DNA from: a virus
Length of the DNA stretch: 58,615 nt
IMG/VR virus record: IMGVR_UViG_3300043015_001060
Location: 1 to 58,615 of that record
Direction: 5' to 3' (one strand)
Numbering within the stretch: position 1 is the first letter of the stretch; each line of letters begins with the position of its first letter. The translations under genes and the position numbers were made by a program. Of the stretch, positions 18,761 to 28,298 are shown piece after piece. Below the pieces are notes generated by a model. That model was not told the DNA's origin. It saw nothing but the letters and a program-made list of their open reading frames with translations, and made no database searches.

Positions 18761-18768
18761 GATAAATA
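18761..18768 (+). promoter_or_regulatory. Late promoter for tail tube gene
   Basis: GATAAATA with a 30-nt leader and a TTAGGAG Shine-Dalgarno. Confidence 0.85.
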
Positions 18769-18798
18769 TTAGCATAATATAGCCCTTAGGAGAAAAAT

Positions 18799-19437
18799 AT
18801 GGCAGTATCAAGTGCAACAACAGAAACTAAGAGTAAGTTTGGTGTTCCTGTAACAGGTGCTACCGGTTCTGGCATTTTGATGCCAAAACTAAAGTACAGA
18901 TTTAGAGTCAGTTTCTTAAACAACTTCGGCGGCACGCCAGAAGCAAAAGTTTTGACTCAAAACGTTCAGAATGTTGGTAGACCAAAAATTACTTACGAAG
19001 AAATAATAATTGATAGTTATAACTCAAGAAGTTACCTTCAAGGTAAACATACATGGGATCAAATTACATGTATAATTAGGGATGATATAACTAACCAGGT
19101 CACTAAGCAAATAGGGGCTCAGGTTCAAAGACAACTTAACCATTTTCAACAAACAACACCAGCGGCAGGTTCAGACTACAAATTTGATATGCAAATTGAA
19201 GTACTAGACGGTGTCAACGCAGGTGCTACTGAAGTTTGGTTCTTAGAAGGCTGTTTCTTACAAAACGTTGATTACAGTGAAGGCGACTATTCTGTAAATG
19301 ATGCAGTAACAGTAACAATGACTATCAGATATGATAACGCAACTCACTTTGAAGGTGATAACGATATTAATGGTAGAACAGTAGCAGGAAATCCATTCCC
19401 GGATACAGTACCAACCAATTCAACAATTAGTACTTAA
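18799..19437 (+). CDS. gp19: Tail tube protein, T4 gp19-like
   Basis: A 212-residue protein with tube-like segments (YRFRVSFLNNFGG, NVQNVGRPKITYEEIIIDSYNS, GKHTWDQITCIIRDDITN, FLEGCFLQNVDYSEGDY). It follows the sheath gene with its own late promoter (18761) and Shine-Dalgarno (TTAGGAG). It would form the inner channel of the contractile tail. T4 gp19 is shorter (163 aa). Confidence 0.9.
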   Translation: MAVSSATTETKSKFGVPVTGATGSGILMPKLKYRFRVSFLNNFGGTPEAKVLTQNVQNVGRPKITYEEIIIDSYNSRSYLQGKHTWDQITCIIRDDITNQVTKQIGAQVQRQLNHFQQTTPAAGSDYKFDMQIEVLDGVNAGATEVWFLEGCFLQNVDYSEGDYSVNDAVTVTMTIRYDNATHFEGDNDINGRTVAGNPFPDTVPTNSTIST

Positions 19438-19459
19438 TACTAATTGACGTGTTCAAGTT

Positions 19460-20644
19460 GTGTCTGAATTCCTAAAGTTTACTGGAAAGAACAGTAAGAA
19501 CAAGTTTTACGTCAGGGACTTTCGAAATGCTTATCGCTTTCGACCTGACGTAAATCCACCACGTCAAAAATTTAATGGATACGTTAATTTTATTGTAAAT
19601 AGACAATTACAAGAAACAGTATTCAATAATTTAGCAGGCGCAAGTTTTAGAACTAGTATTAGTAGTTTAGTCAGAAGATCTTCTTTACCAGCCGCTAATT
19701 TTAGAACTGAAGTTAAGAATCAATATAATAAGAAACGTATTGTAACAACCGGTGTAGATTTTGCACCTATAGACTTGACAGTTTTTGATACTATTAATAA
19801 TGAATGGTTAACATTATTGATGAGATACTATGCATACTTATATATGAATCCAAGAAATAAGAATGCAGAAAATGACAGAGATGTTTATCCTTACACAATC
19901 GAAGCATTAGAAAAACAAAAAAACTTTTTTAACAGCAATGAAGCAGGTTTAAATTTGCAAGTTGATAAAAACTTTTTTGAAAGAATAGATATAATTTTAT
20001 ACCATGGCGGACGAGGAGTCCAATATAGTTTAACAAATCCTTTTATAACACAATTTTCTAATTCAGAAATTGATTATGCTAACAGTGAAGCAATGGAATT
20101 CAATATGCAAATTGAATACGAAAACTTTACAACATACGACATTACTAATTTTGAATTATCGAGTGTTGATTTGGATAGATTTGAAAATGTAGCAGGTGTA
20201 AATTTTGCTAATGATGAAGTAATGATTAAACCATTAGCAATTCAGAAAGAAACAGATTTAGAATTTTTAGGCAATAAATCAGGTAATTCGATAAGTGCAA
20301 ATGGTACAAGAGGTCGTACATCACAACCAGGTGTAAGAACAACTCCAAAAGCAGAATTTGAACCGTCTTTATCTGATATAATAAAAGGTTATGCAAAAGA
20401 TTTATTATTTGGTGGATCCAATGGTAGTAGTCCAGGTGTAACTGCCGCTACTCCTACATATGATAGGTTAGATAACCCTATTACTAAAAAGTTAAACGAC
20501 TTTATTCCAGGCCTGGGCGGAATCATAGATACTGCGGCACAATCTTATTCAAGTGGCGGTGATGTAGGTGATGACCTTAAAAACTATGCTATTGATAAAG
20601 GGTTAAGTTATTTAGGCGACCAACTAAATAATGGAGATTCGTAA
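19460..20644 (+). CDS. Tail-tube-fold structural protein (tube/baseplate-tube paralogue)
   Basis: A 394-residue protein starting at GTG 19460. Its first 260 residues resemble tube-fold proteins (SLPAANFRTEVKNQYNKKRIVTTGVDFAPIDLTVFD, LMRYYAYLYMNP, FERIDIILYHGGRGVQYSLTNP). The C-terminal 130 residues are Gly/Ser/Asn-rich. It could be the tube initiator or a baseplate tube protein (T4 gp48/gp54 class). The exact orthologue cannot be decided by eye. Confidence 0.6.
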   Translation: MSEFLKFTGKNSKNKFYVRDFRNAYRFRPDVNPPRQKFNGYVNFIVNRQLQETVFNNLAGASFRTSISSLVRRSSLPAANFRTEVKNQYNKKRIVTTGVDFAPIDLTVFDTINNEWLTLLMRYYAYLYMNPRNKNAENDRDVYPYTIEALEKQKNFFNSNEAGLNLQVDKNFFERIDIILYHGGRGVQYSLTNPFITQFSNSEIDYANSEAMEFNMQIEYENFTTYDITNFELSSVDLDRFENVAGVNFANDEVMIKPLAIQKETDLEFLGNKSGNSISANGTRGRTSQPGVRTTPKAEFEPSLSDIIKGYAKDLLFGGSNGSSPGVTAATPTYDRLDNPITKKLNDFIPGLGGIIDTAAQSYSSGGDVGDDLKNYAIDKGLSYLGDQLNNGDS

Positions 20645-20645
20645 T

Positions 20646-21080
20646 ATGTCATCTGCTATATATAATACATTTGGTTCTGAAATACAATTTAAATATAACC
20701 AGGGAGTTTTAGAAGCATATTTTGAAAATGCATCTGTAAAATTTCCTCTTCCGGAAGCAACGTCTGACATACTATCACAAATTGCTGTACCTCCAGAAAC
20801 ACCAATTGACTCGCAAACATTAGAAGCAGTAAAATCTCGTTTAGAAAGTATTGGGTTTGGAAAATACAATGCTAATGCAATGGCTAAAGTATTAATACAA
20901 GTAGCAAAAGTGCAAAATATAAGTCCAATGGAATATTTTGAAATAAGTGAAAATAGCCTTAAATTAACAGTAGACTCATACAATGCAGTAAATTCATTAA
21001 GACCTAAAGGAAGTAAAATAGATCTTAAGACACCTATACTTAATAACAGAAGTACAGTAAAATCTCTTATTAAGCCGTAA
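20646..21080 (+). CDS. Hypothetical protein, likely structural, 144 aa
   Basis: ATG at 20646 is chosen because a GGAG lies about 8 nt upstream and the previous stop is directly adjacent. The protein (MSSAIYNTFGSEIQFKYNQG...) has a short N-terminal beta segment and a helical rest. It sits between tube-like and head-completion genes and is probably co-transcribed with them. Family not recognised. Confidence 0.65.
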   Translation: MSSAIYNTFGSEIQFKYNQGVLEAYFENASVKFPLPEATSDILSQIAVPPETPIDSQTLEAVKSRLESIGFGKYNANAMAKVLIQVAKVQNISPMEYFEISENSLKLTVDSYNAVNSLRPKGSKIDLKTPILNNRSTVKSLIKP

Positions 21081-21082
21081 CA

Positions 21083-21532
21083 ATGCCTAAGTTTGCAAAA
21101 GGCCAATATACCGTAATAAACGAATCTAAATATGTAGGCAAAAAGGCTCCTACATACAGAAGTAGTTGGGAATTAGCATTTATGCGTATGTGCGATAATC
21201 ATCCTAATATTTTTAAATGGGCAAGTGAAAACATAAAAATACCTTACCAAAGTCCTTTAGATGGCAAGTACCATAATTATGTTCCTGACTTTATGATACA
21301 ATATCAAGACAAAAATGGCAAAGGCCATGTTGAAGTAATTGAAATAAAACCTCGTAATCAGACCACAATGGAAAGTGCTAGAACACAAGGACAAAAAGTT
21401 CAAACAGCCTTAAATGCCGCTAAATGGGTTGCGGCACAAGAATGGTGTAAACGCAAAGGTATACGTTTTAAAGTTATCAACGAAGATCAAATATTTCAAA
21501 ACAACAAACCTCGAAAACAGAAAAGAAAATGA
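21083..21532 (+). CDS. gp4: Head completion protein, T4 gp4-like (nuclease fold)
   Basis: A 149-residue protein matching gp4 of T4-like phages: YRSSWELAFMRMCDNHPNIFKWASENIKIPY, then VPDFMIQY and EVIEIKPR, which recalls the PD-(D/E)xK core (D, ExK). gp4 acts late in head maturation before tail joining. It starts 2 nt after the preceding stop. Confidence 0.8.
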   Translation: MPKFAKGQYTVINESKYVGKKAPTYRSSWELAFMRMCDNHPNIFKWASENIKIPYQSPLDGKYHNYVPDFMIQYQDKNGKGHVEVIEIKPRNQTTMESARTQGQKVQTALNAAKWVAAQEWCKRKGIRFKVINEDQIFQNNKPRKQKRK

Positions 21533-22020
21533 AGATATTTGAAATAACAAATTCGATTGATCATAGATATATCATAAGAAAAATAATGATAGATAAAAAA
21601 TGGCCAGCAGGACTTATTAAGGAAATTGAAGATGAATGGATAATGAAAGACCCCACAGCAGGTAAAGATGCTGTAGAATATATAAACAATTTAACATTAG
21701 TTAAACCAACACCAGTAAAAATGCCTGTAGAAAAACTATTACAACATAAAGATAATATACTTCAAATGAAAAATTTACCCCAGGACATACTATATAAAAT
21801 AAAACAAAATCATCCAAATAGTCCCATACCAAATAATATTAACAAAAACTTTGAAAAGAATCCTAACAGATATGATCAATATTCTAAAATGGACCCTTCT
21901 ACAGCAAGACCCAGTGTAATGGTAGATGGCGCAATAGATTTTGGTGTAGGCAGATTCACAGCCGCATTAGTAAGAGGCGACCAGCACTTGAACGTTTGGC
22001 AATTACAAGCAAATAAATAA
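21529..22020 (+). CDS. Hypothetical protein, 163 aa
   Basis: Overlaps gp4 by 4 nt (ATGA). It begins MKIFEITNS, resembling the MK-x-x-E starts of the candidate internal head proteins downstream, but I see no prohead-protease site after it. In T4, gene 53 (baseplate) follows gene 4, but I see no clear gp53 similarity. Function unknown. Confidence 0.6.
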   Translation: MKIFEITNSIDHRYIIRKIMIDKKWPAGLIKEIEDEWIMKDPTAGKDAVEYINNLTLVKPTPVKMPVEKLLQHKDNILQMKNLPQDILYKIKQNHPNSPIPNNINKNFEKNPNRYDQYSKMDPSTARPSVMVDGAIDFGVGRFTAALVRGDQHLNVWQLQANK

Positions 22021-22028
22021 ATGTATAT

Positions 22029-22769
22029 ATGAAGTTATTAGTAGCAGGTGACAGTTTTGCACAATTTCCTAATGGTGAATGGTATAAAAGTTTTGCTGAA
22101 TCACATATAACAGATAAGCATTGGTGTCAACTAATCGATAAAAATGCTGTTTCGATTGGTTATGGAGCAGGAGATATGTACACAACTTCTTTTGTCACAA
22201 TACAACGTATTCTGCAAGACACTAGTTTTACTCATTGCATATTTTTTATTACATCTGTTGATCGAGATATTATACAAACAAATAGTAGAAGGCATACAGA
22301 TATTGCAGTAAGCACTACTCATAACAATTTTATAGATAATTATGAAAACAATTTTGCGGATTCAGGCGTAGCAAAAACAGATACAGAATATAGTGATTAT
22401 AAATTTGTAAACTTTGAAAATATTTTTAAAAATGAAGAAAATGATATTGTAAAAGGATACTTTCATACAAGTGCTGAATTTAAAAATTTACATACTAAAT
22501 TAAGTTGTTTGTCTTTAATTAAAACTTTTTGCGATAGAAATAATATTAAATTATTATTTGTTGCACCATTTGACGATGCAAATATACAAGAGCAATATAA
22601 TTTTTTTACAAATACTCCTATGTTTGATTTTAGACATGCTGATATAAATTGGTTTGAATTTTTTGAATCAAAAGAATGTAACAATTATATTTCTCACTTA
22701 ACGAATGATATGCACTTAACAGTTGCAAATCATTTCCACAAAATCTATCCTAATTGGCTCGATAAATAG
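22029..22769 (+). CDS. SGNH-hydrolase-like protein 1
   Basis: A 246-residue protein starting MKLLVAGDSFAQF, which fits the GDS(x) nucleophile block of SGNH/GDSL hydrolases. A C-terminal NDMHLTVANH supplies a D-x-H-like block V. The family includes esterases and acetyl-transfer enzymes for glycans and lipids. There is no signal peptide. A second, diverged copy occurs at 47185. No convincing Shine-Dalgarno is visible; an AATAAATA at 22012-22019 could be a weak late promoter. Confidence 0.65.
   Translation: MKLLVAGDSFAQFPNGEWYKSFAESHITDKHWCQLIDKNAVSIGYGAGDMYTTSFVTIQRILQDTSFTHCIFFITSVDRDIIQTNSRRHTDIAVSTTHNNFIDNYENNFADSGVAKTDTEYSDYKFVNFENIFKNEENDIVKGYFHTSAEFKNLHTKLSCLSLIKTFCDRNNIKLLFVAPFDDANIQEQYNFFTNTPMFDFRHADINWFEFFESKECNNYISHLTNDMHLTVANHFHKIYPNWLDK
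22761..22768 (+). promoter_or_regulatory. Late promoter for gp16-like gene
   Basis: GATAAATA overlapping the end of the upstream SGNH gene, 5 nt before the ATG. Confidence 0.85.
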
Positions 22770-22773
22770 AAGT

Positions 22774-23253
22774 ATGACTAAAAAATTAGAAGAAGAGTTT
22801 AATTTACCTCCTATAGAAGAAGTTACTAAAACTGAAGAAGAAGTTATACCCACGGTTGAAGAAACTACAGAAGTCATACAAGAAACACAAGGTGCTCTTA
22901 GTGTTAGTGAAAAGATCAATGCGGCATTCAAAGAAATTAAAGGTTTAGAAGATCATGAAACTGAAATGTCAGACATTGGCAAAAAAGCATTAGAAAGTTA
23001 TGAAACATTAATGCAATTAGGAATGAATGTAAGTGATATGGCGGCTGGTAAAGTATTTGCAGAAGCAAGTAATATGTTAAAAATTGCACTTGAGGCCAGT
23101 GATGCTAAAACAAAAGCAAAACTACAACAAATAGATTTAATGCTAAAAAAAGCCAGAATTGATAAATTTGATAATAAAGGTGCAGAAACAGAATCAGTAC
23201 AAGCAACAGTATTTGATAGAAACGATCTTTTAAAAATTATAAAAGGTAATTAG
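22774..23253 (+). CDS. gp16: Terminase small subunit, T4 gp16-like (probable)
   Basis: A 159-residue acidic, helical protein. The segment MSDIGKKALESYETLMQLGMNVSDMAAGKVFAEASNML resembles small terminase subunits of marine T4-like phages, and its size is like T4 gp16 (164 aa). The large subunit lies 2.2 kb downstream. The ATG is 5 nt behind a GATAAATA promoter (22761-22768), which decides the start and predicts a leaderless mRNA. Confidence 0.65.
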   Translation: MTKKLEEEFNLPPIEEVTKTEEEVIPTVEETTEVIQETQGALSVSEKINAAFKEIKGLEDHETEMSDIGKKALESYETLMQLGMNVSDMAAGKVFAEASNMLKIALEASDAKTKAKLQQIDLMLKKARIDKFDNKGAETESVQATVFDRNDLLKIIKGN

Positions 23254-23882
23254 ACCCAAGTAACTAGTTTAAATCTTTCTTTGGGTAAGTTTAATTGTTC
23301 TGTAGTCCATTTACTTTGTCCAACAAAATCTAAGTCTTTCCAACTTTCTTTATTTTCTAATTTGTAGTTAGCAAATTCTTGCCAATCCATACTAAAAATT
23401 AATTTTTCAATTTCCTCTTTTTTGACTAATACTTCATCTAAGTCGTTGCTATCCCATTCATAATGAAACAATTCCATAGTGTTGTATCTATTGCTATCAA
23501 CATAATCTAAACTGATATCTATGCCCCACTTAGATTTAAGTTGAGTCATTTTGTGTATAAGATGATTGCCTTCTGCCCAATGCCCTAACTGTTCTAGAGC
23601 ATATCCGTGATAACCTTTGCGTTCAAATAAGTAAGAATGATTGATGTGTGGTCCTGTTTTATTAGTCTCACTGAGTATCCAAGGTTTAGCAATAGCACGT
23701 CTATAACGTATGTACTCTGCTTCTCCTATATTTGCTTTGGCGTATTCTTGCTCTAGTGGACATAAGTCATACCCTGATTGATCAAACAAGTGTAACATAT
23801 CTGCATTAGGGCAATGCATTTGTTCTATTGCAGTACCCCAGGTAACTCTATTTGAAAATTCTTCTTGTGATAGTTTAAACAT
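23250..23882 (-). CDS. Hypothetical minus-strand protein, 210 aa
   Basis: A single minus-strand gene inserted between terminase subunit genes, overlapping the gp16-like stop by 4 nt. An AATAAATA late-type promoter lies exactly 5 nt before its ATG. Rich in Trp, His and Tyr (GYHGYALEQLGHWAEGNHLIHKM). I see no known motif. Its island position suggests a late-acquired accessory gene. Confidence 0.65.
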   Translation of the reverse strand: MFKLSQEEFSNRVTWGTAIEQMHCPNADMLHLFDQSGYDLCPLEQEYAKANIGEAEYIRYRRAIAKPWILSETNKTGPHINHSYLFERKGYHGYALEQLGHWAEGNHLIHKMTQLKSKWGIDISLDYVDSNRYNTMELFHYEWDSNDLDEVLVKKEEIEKLIFSMDWQEFANYKLENKESWKDLDFVGQSKWTTEQLNLPKERFKLVTWV

Positions 23883-23887
23883 AGTAT

Positions 23888-23895
23888 TATTTATT
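23888..23895 (-). promoter_or_regulatory. Late-type promoter (AATAAATA), minus strand
   Basis: Variant first base; 5 nt before the ATG of the 23250-23882 gene and back-to-back with the promoter at 23917. Confidence 0.65.
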
Positions 23896-23916
23896 TGATT
23901 TAAATTTTAGTTAGAT

Positions 23917-23924
23917 GATAAATA
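23917..23924 (+). promoter_or_regulatory. Late promoter for internal head protein gene 23949
   Basis: GATAAATA with a 24-nt leader carrying TTGGAG. Confidence 0.8.
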
Positions 23925-23948
23925 AGTACTATAATTGGAGTTAAGTAA

Positions 23949-24644
23949 ATGGAACTAAAAACTTATATAGCAGAAGCATTCAAAAAAGAGTATGGCTTTA
24001 GAGTAAAAATAGCCGCAGATTGTGGTTCTGACCATATGGACATATTAGAAAAATGTCTAGCAAAATATAATGTAACAAGTATTGCACCGTTCAATAGAAC
24101 ACCAATACAAGAAAATCCACAGGAATTTCAGAGAGCCAAAGGTGCTACATTTACAAGTGAAGTATGCAGTACAGATATATCATTGAAATATCCAGTTAAC
24201 GAAAGAATTTTAGAAGTATGGTTAGCAGTAAATTTAGGTTTAGATCATGAAAGAGTATTATGCTACAATGTGAAAGAACCTAGAAAACTTGAATCAGACT
24301 TATCTGCAGAAAGATTAGTAAATGATGTAGATAGAACTGTAACTGGTGAAGATGCAGAACTGGCCAAAGAAGAAATGGCACATTACGAAAACGAAAATGC
24401 AGAAATAGATTTAAAAGATGCGTTCTTTGGCGAAGAGTATAATAAAAAATTCCTAGAAGAATTAGCAAAAATTAAAGCAGAAAAAGGTGCTGACTATTTT
24501 AGCAACTACCCAACTAAAGACGAATTAATGGGCGATAACTTAAAACCAACTTACGATGATCTCACAGGAAGACCTAATATGGGTAAAGGTGCTGAATCAA
24601 CTAAGCAAGTTACTAACATTTTTCAAAGCGGCGGTAATTTATAA
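23949..24644 (+). CDS. Probable internal head protein with capsid-targeting N-terminus
   Basis: The N-terminus MELKTYIAEA closely parallels the T4 capsid-targeting sequence MKTYQEFIAEA of internal protein III. The prohead protease gp21 would cut after E9 (I-A-E|A). The rest (231 aa in all) is mixed alpha/beta with an acidic helical second half and a Gly/Asn-rich end. It has its own late promoter (23917-23924) and a Shine-Dalgarno (TTGGAG). Packaging into the head is inferred. Confidence 0.65.
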   Translation: MELKTYIAEAFKKEYGFRVKIAADCGSDHMDILEKCLAKYNVTSIAPFNRTPIQENPQEFQRAKGATFTSEVCSTDISLKYPVNERILEVWLAVNLGLDHERVLCYNVKEPRKLESDLSAERLVNDVDRTVTGEDAELAKEEMAHYENENAEIDLKDAFFGEEYNKKFLEELAKIKAEKGADYFSNYPTKDELMGDNLKPTYDDLTGRPNMGKGAESTKQVTNIFQSGGNL

Positions 24645-25405
24645 TGAAAAAAGATATATTTGAAAGATACACCAACATGGTGCCAGATGACCTCGGGCGT
24701 GATCCAGAGTTTGTAAAACGCATTAATCAGCCTCAAGGAACAGCATCAGGATTTAATATGGGCAAAAAGGATGTCGGTGGACGTCATTCAGGTCAGATAG
24801 TTGCTAAAGGTTTAGATAACATTTCTCAAGGTAAGCAAGTTTCAGGTGAAGTACTAAAATCATTAGAACCGTATGCAAATATACTTAATGACATATTTTC
24901 TAATACAAAATATAGACAACGATTCTTACAATTAGTAAGACAAATGCATCAAGAGATGAAACCACAAGCAGAATCAGTTAACGAAGCAATGAGCGATGCT
25001 TATGGTGTTGTAAATGCAGAACCTGAAGTTGAAAGTTCAGTAGAATTCAAACAACATAAAAACACTGACAAAGGTTCAGTAAGTATAGAAGCAAGTGGTG
25101 AAGACATGCAAGAACTTGCAAGAGTTTTAAAACTTGCAGGACTTACACTACCAAAAGGTATGAATCCGGAAGAACCAGAAGCAGAAGAAGTATGTGATGA
25201 TTGTGGCAAGCCTGGATCAGAATGTGACTGTCCAGGACATGATCATGGTGATGAAGAATGCGATACATGTGCTGATGACAAACCTGAAGTTAAGGTATTA
25301 ACACCTAATGCACAACCAATATCAGATTTAGATGCCGCATATACTACTGACAAAGAAACATTAGTTAATGTACTCAAAGACAAACTTAAAAAGTCTCTTT
25401 CTTAA
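24644..25405 (+). CDS. Hypothetical late protein with Cys/His metal-binding-like cluster
   Basis: A 253-residue protein coupled to the previous gene by TAATG. The middle has a possible protease site (VNE|A at residues 112-115). Residues about 183-210 pack seven Cys and two His (CDDCGK...CDC...HDH...CDTC), resembling a zinc-ribbon-like structural site in a very acidic context. I do not recognise the family. Location before the large terminase suggests a head or packaging role. Confidence 0.6.
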   Translation: MKKDIFERYTNMVPDDLGRDPEFVKRINQPQGTASGFNMGKKDVGGRHSGQIVAKGLDNISQGKQVSGEVLKSLEPYANILNDIFSNTKYRQRFLQLVRQMHQEMKPQAESVNEAMSDAYGVVNAEPEVESSVEFKQHKNTDKGSVSIEASGEDMQELARVLKLAGLTLPKGMNPEEPEAEEVCDDCGKPGSECDCPGHDHGDEECDTCADDKPEVKVLTPNAQPISDLDAAYTTDKETLVNVLKDKLKKSLS

Positions 25406-25415
25406 ACTAAATCTT

Positions 25416-25423
25416 TATAAATA
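25416..25423 (+). promoter_or_regulatory. Late promoter (TATAAATA) for large terminase
   Basis: Exact T4 consensus, 6 nt before the ATG. Confidence 0.85.
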
Positions 25424-25429
25424 ACTATT

Positions 25430-27016
25430 ATGGCAAGAGGAACTGCGGATACCAGTCTGGTCAAACAAGGCTATAGTAGAATTGCCTATACACCAGAAAC
25501 ATTAGAAGATTTTAAAAAGTGTGCTGATCTAGAATCAGGACCATTGCACTTTATGACAAATCATGTCAAAATTCAACATCCTACAAAGGGAGGCATGGAT
25601 TTTGATCCATTTAGTTATCAATTAGATCTAATAGAAAACTACAATAATTACAGATACAGTATCAACATGCTGGGTAGACAGATGGGTAAAACCACTGTAG
25701 CGGCAGGATACTTGCTGTGGTATGCTATGTTTAGACCCGACAGTACAATATTAGTTGCGGCTCACAAACAAGCAGGTGCTCAGGAAATTATGCAACGTAT
25801 TAGGTATGCTTACGAAAGTGTACCAGATTACATTAGAGCAGGTGTAACAGAATATAATAAAGGTAGTATAAGTTTTGATAACGGTAGTAGAATTGTAGCA
25901 AGTACAACAACCGAAAACACTGGTAGGGGTATGTCGCTTACATTAGTATACTTAGACGAGTTTGCTTTTGTGCCTCCTAGAATAGCCAGCGAGTTTTGGA
26001 CATCACTATCACCCACACTAGCAACAGGTGGTAAGTGTATTATTACAAGCACACCAAATAGTGATGAAGATACCTTTGCTATGATTTGGAATCAGGCAAA
26101 CAAGTTGTTTGATGAGTTTGGAAATGAACAGGACGTAGGTGTAAACGGATTCAAGCCATTACTTGCAAAATGGGAAGAACACCCAGACAGAGATTCAATT
26201 TGGGCAACAGAAGAACGTGGTAGAATTGGAGAAGAACGTTTTAGACGTGAACACGAATGCGAATTTATTATATATGACGAAACACTTATAGATCCACTTG
26301 TATTAATAGAATTAAAAGGTGTCGACCCTCAAATTAAAATGGGGCAAGTTCGTTGGTACAGTCAACCTAATCAAGATAGCATTTACATAGTAACTTTAGA
26401 TCCAAGTACAGGAACAGGCGGAGATAATGCCGCTATACAAGTATTAGAATTACCTAGCATGAAACAGGTTGCAGAATGGAATCATAACAAAACGCCTATA
26501 GAAGGCCAAGTAAAAGTTATGATGGAAATTATGTATTACATAAAAGAAACATGTAAATCTTCTATATACTGGACTGTAGAAAATAATGCCATAGGTGAAG
26601 CGGCCTTAGTAGTTATAAGAGATACTGGAGAAGATCAGTTCCCAGGAGACTTTTTACACGAACCAAAAAAGATACAAGGTAAGAAAGGACGTAAAGGATT
26701 TCACACTACACACAAAAATAAAATGGAAGCCTGTTTGCAATTAAAAAGATTAGTAGAAAGCAATAAAATTTTTATTAAAAGTAAAGCACTAGTAAGTGAA
26801 CTAAAGAATTTTGTTGCAACACATAATACATTTAGATCTAAGCCAGGACAAACAGATGATTTAGTAATGGCATTAGTTGTTGCAATTAGAATGATAGAAT
26901 ATGTAAGTACTTTTGAAGATGATGTTTATAATGCTGTAAATAGTAGTTTAACATACAATCCACAAGACGATGATGACGATCCTGCTAACAGTCCGCTACC
27001 AATTGGTATCTTATGA
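25430..27016 (+). CDS. gp17: Terminase large subunit, T4 gp17-like
   Basis: A 528-residue packaging motor: ATPase Walker A-like GRQMGKTT (about residues 82-90), Walker B LVYLDEFAF (about 172-180), and motif III-like ITSTPNS. The C-terminal RNase H-like nuclease has acidic residues in VTLDPSTG (about 322) and DDLVMAL (about 477). It translocates DNA into the prohead and cuts concatemers. A TATAAATA promoter lies 6 nt before the ATG, so the message is probably leaderless. Confidence 0.97.
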   Translation: MARGTADTSLVKQGYSRIAYTPETLEDFKKCADLESGPLHFMTNHVKIQHPTKGGMDFDPFSYQLDLIENYNNYRYSINMLGRQMGKTTVAAGYLLWYAMFRPDSTILVAAHKQAGAQEIMQRIRYAYESVPDYIRAGVTEYNKGSISFDNGSRIVASTTTENTGRGMSLTLVYLDEFAFVPPRIASEFWTSLSPTLATGGKCIITSTPNSDEDTFAMIWNQANKLFDEFGNEQDVGVNGFKPLLAKWEEHPDRDSIWATEERGRIGEERFRREHECEFIIYDETLIDPLVLIELKGVDPQIKMGQVRWYSQPNQDSIYIVTLDPSTGTGGDNAAIQVLELPSMKQVAEWNHNKTPIEGQVKVMMEIMYYIKETCKSSIYWTVENNAIGEAALVVIRDTGEDQFPGDFLHEPKKIQGKKGRKGFHTTHKNKMEACLQLKRLVESNKIFIKSKALVSELKNFVATHNTFRSKPGQTDDLVMALVVAIRMIEYVSTFEDDVYNAVNSSLTYNPQDDDDDPANSPLPIGIL

Positions 27017-27022
27017 TAAATA
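27015..27022 (+). promoter_or_regulatory. Late promoter for 27042 gene
   Basis: GATAAATA overlapping the terminase stop, with a 19-nt leader and AAGGAG. Confidence 0.85.
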
Positions 27023-27041
27023 GTAGTAAGGAGAAATCATA

Positions 27042-28298
27042 ATGCCAATTAGTTATAGTACAGTAGCAGAAAAAATTTATAATTCTTTAAAAGGTTTTGG
27101 GTACTCAGTACAATCTTTTAATGAAGATGGTGAATTAGTAATAGATCCTAGTCAAGGTTCTAGATTTGCTGTTGATTCGCCTAACATCATAGTTAGAGTT
27201 AATAAAGATAAAGACGAAGTATATATGGCTACTAGTGAAGATATTAATGCAGATGAGATAAGAATACGTCTTAAAGAACTAGCACAAGATTACTTACTAG
27301 ATTTTGATTATAAGGTATTTGATAAAAAATTAAAACCAAAAGGTGAGCAAATCGATATTAAGAGGAATGCGGAGAGAGACATGGCAGAAGTAATGGAAGC
27401 CAACTACGGAAAAATGACAGGTAGCACCAAATCTAGTTACCAAGCATTAGAAAACATCAAACTAATAGTACGACATAAAAAAGCAGTAAACGAAGAAGTA
27501 CGCGGTGCTAGAAGTAGAAATATACATAGTATACTAATACAACGTGGTGAAGAAAAGTTTAAAATGGCAGAAAATAACTTACAAGCCGCAAGAGCAATGG
27601 CAAGACATTTATATAATGGCGGTGAAGTTTACGATCAACAAGGCACAACAATTTCTAAAATGGCAGAAGATTATCGTCAATTAAGAGAATTTGTACGTTA
27701 TGTAAAAAACTCTAAATTAGTTAACGAAAGCAATCAAGAATATGTAGATCTTGCTATTGAAAATATAAATGATATTAGAACTACATTTAAAAAATTGAGT
27801 GGTGTAAAAACTTATGCAAGTACCATTGAAAGTATATCAGATTATAATAATGTAGAAATTTTAGAAGATGATATAGATTTAGAAAGTAAATTTACTGAAA
27901 CACATTTCGATAATAAAGTTTCAGATGTAATGGACAATTTAAAAACATTAGTAAACAAAAAGAAAAGTTTTGAAAGTAAAATTGTGTCAGCAATAGAATC
28001 TGAATCATTTGCAACATTAAAAGATAAATTACAAGAGTCTGATTTAGTTGACTTTGCTTCACCACATGCAAGGCTTGGACATCAAGTAAGTCAATTAGGT
28101 TATTCTGCAAGTGATCCTGTATTGTCTAACTATTTACAAAGCATTAGTAGTAAACTTTCATCAGGCGGTAACTTAAATCAATTTGAATATGGCACTATTA
28201 AAAGTTGTTTATTAAGTGCTAATTCTAACAGTAAAAATGCATCACCTGTAGATGTTGCAGAAACATACGAAGCATTTTTGAACCAGTTTACAGACTAA
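27042..28298 (+). CDS. Hypothetical virion protein, 418 aa
   Basis: A mostly helical protein with a small N-terminal alpha/beta part (MPISYSTVAEKIYNSLKGFGYSVQSF) and long coiled-coil-like central helices. It has a late promoter (27015-27022) and a strong Shine-Dalgarno (AAGGAG). It lies directly behind terminase, where marine T4-like phages often have an uncharacterised virion gene. Confidence 0.65.
   Translation: MPISYSTVAEKIYNSLKGFGYSVQSFNEDGELVIDPSQGSRFAVDSPNIIVRVNKDKDEVYMATSEDINADEIRIRLKELAQDYLLDFDYKVFDKKLKPKGEQIDIKRNAERDMAEVMEANYGKMTGSTKSSYQALENIKLIVRHKKAVNEEVRGARSRNIHSILIQRGEEKFKMAENNLQAARAMARHLYNGGEVYDQQGTTISKMAEDYRQLREFVRYVKNSKLVNESNQEYVDLAIENINDIRTTFKKLSGVKTYASTIESISDYNNVEILEDDIDLESKFTETHFDNKVSDVMDNLKTLVNKKKSFESKIVSAIESESFATLKDKLQESDLVDFASPHARLGHQVSQLGYSASDPVLSNYLQSISSKLSSGGNLNQFEYGTIKSCLLSANSNSKNASPVDVAETYEAFLNQFTD

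Noticed and set aside
21529-22020. gp53 baseplate wedge (T4 order 4-53)
   Set aside because: Position fits T4 order but no gp53-like sequence pattern could be seen.
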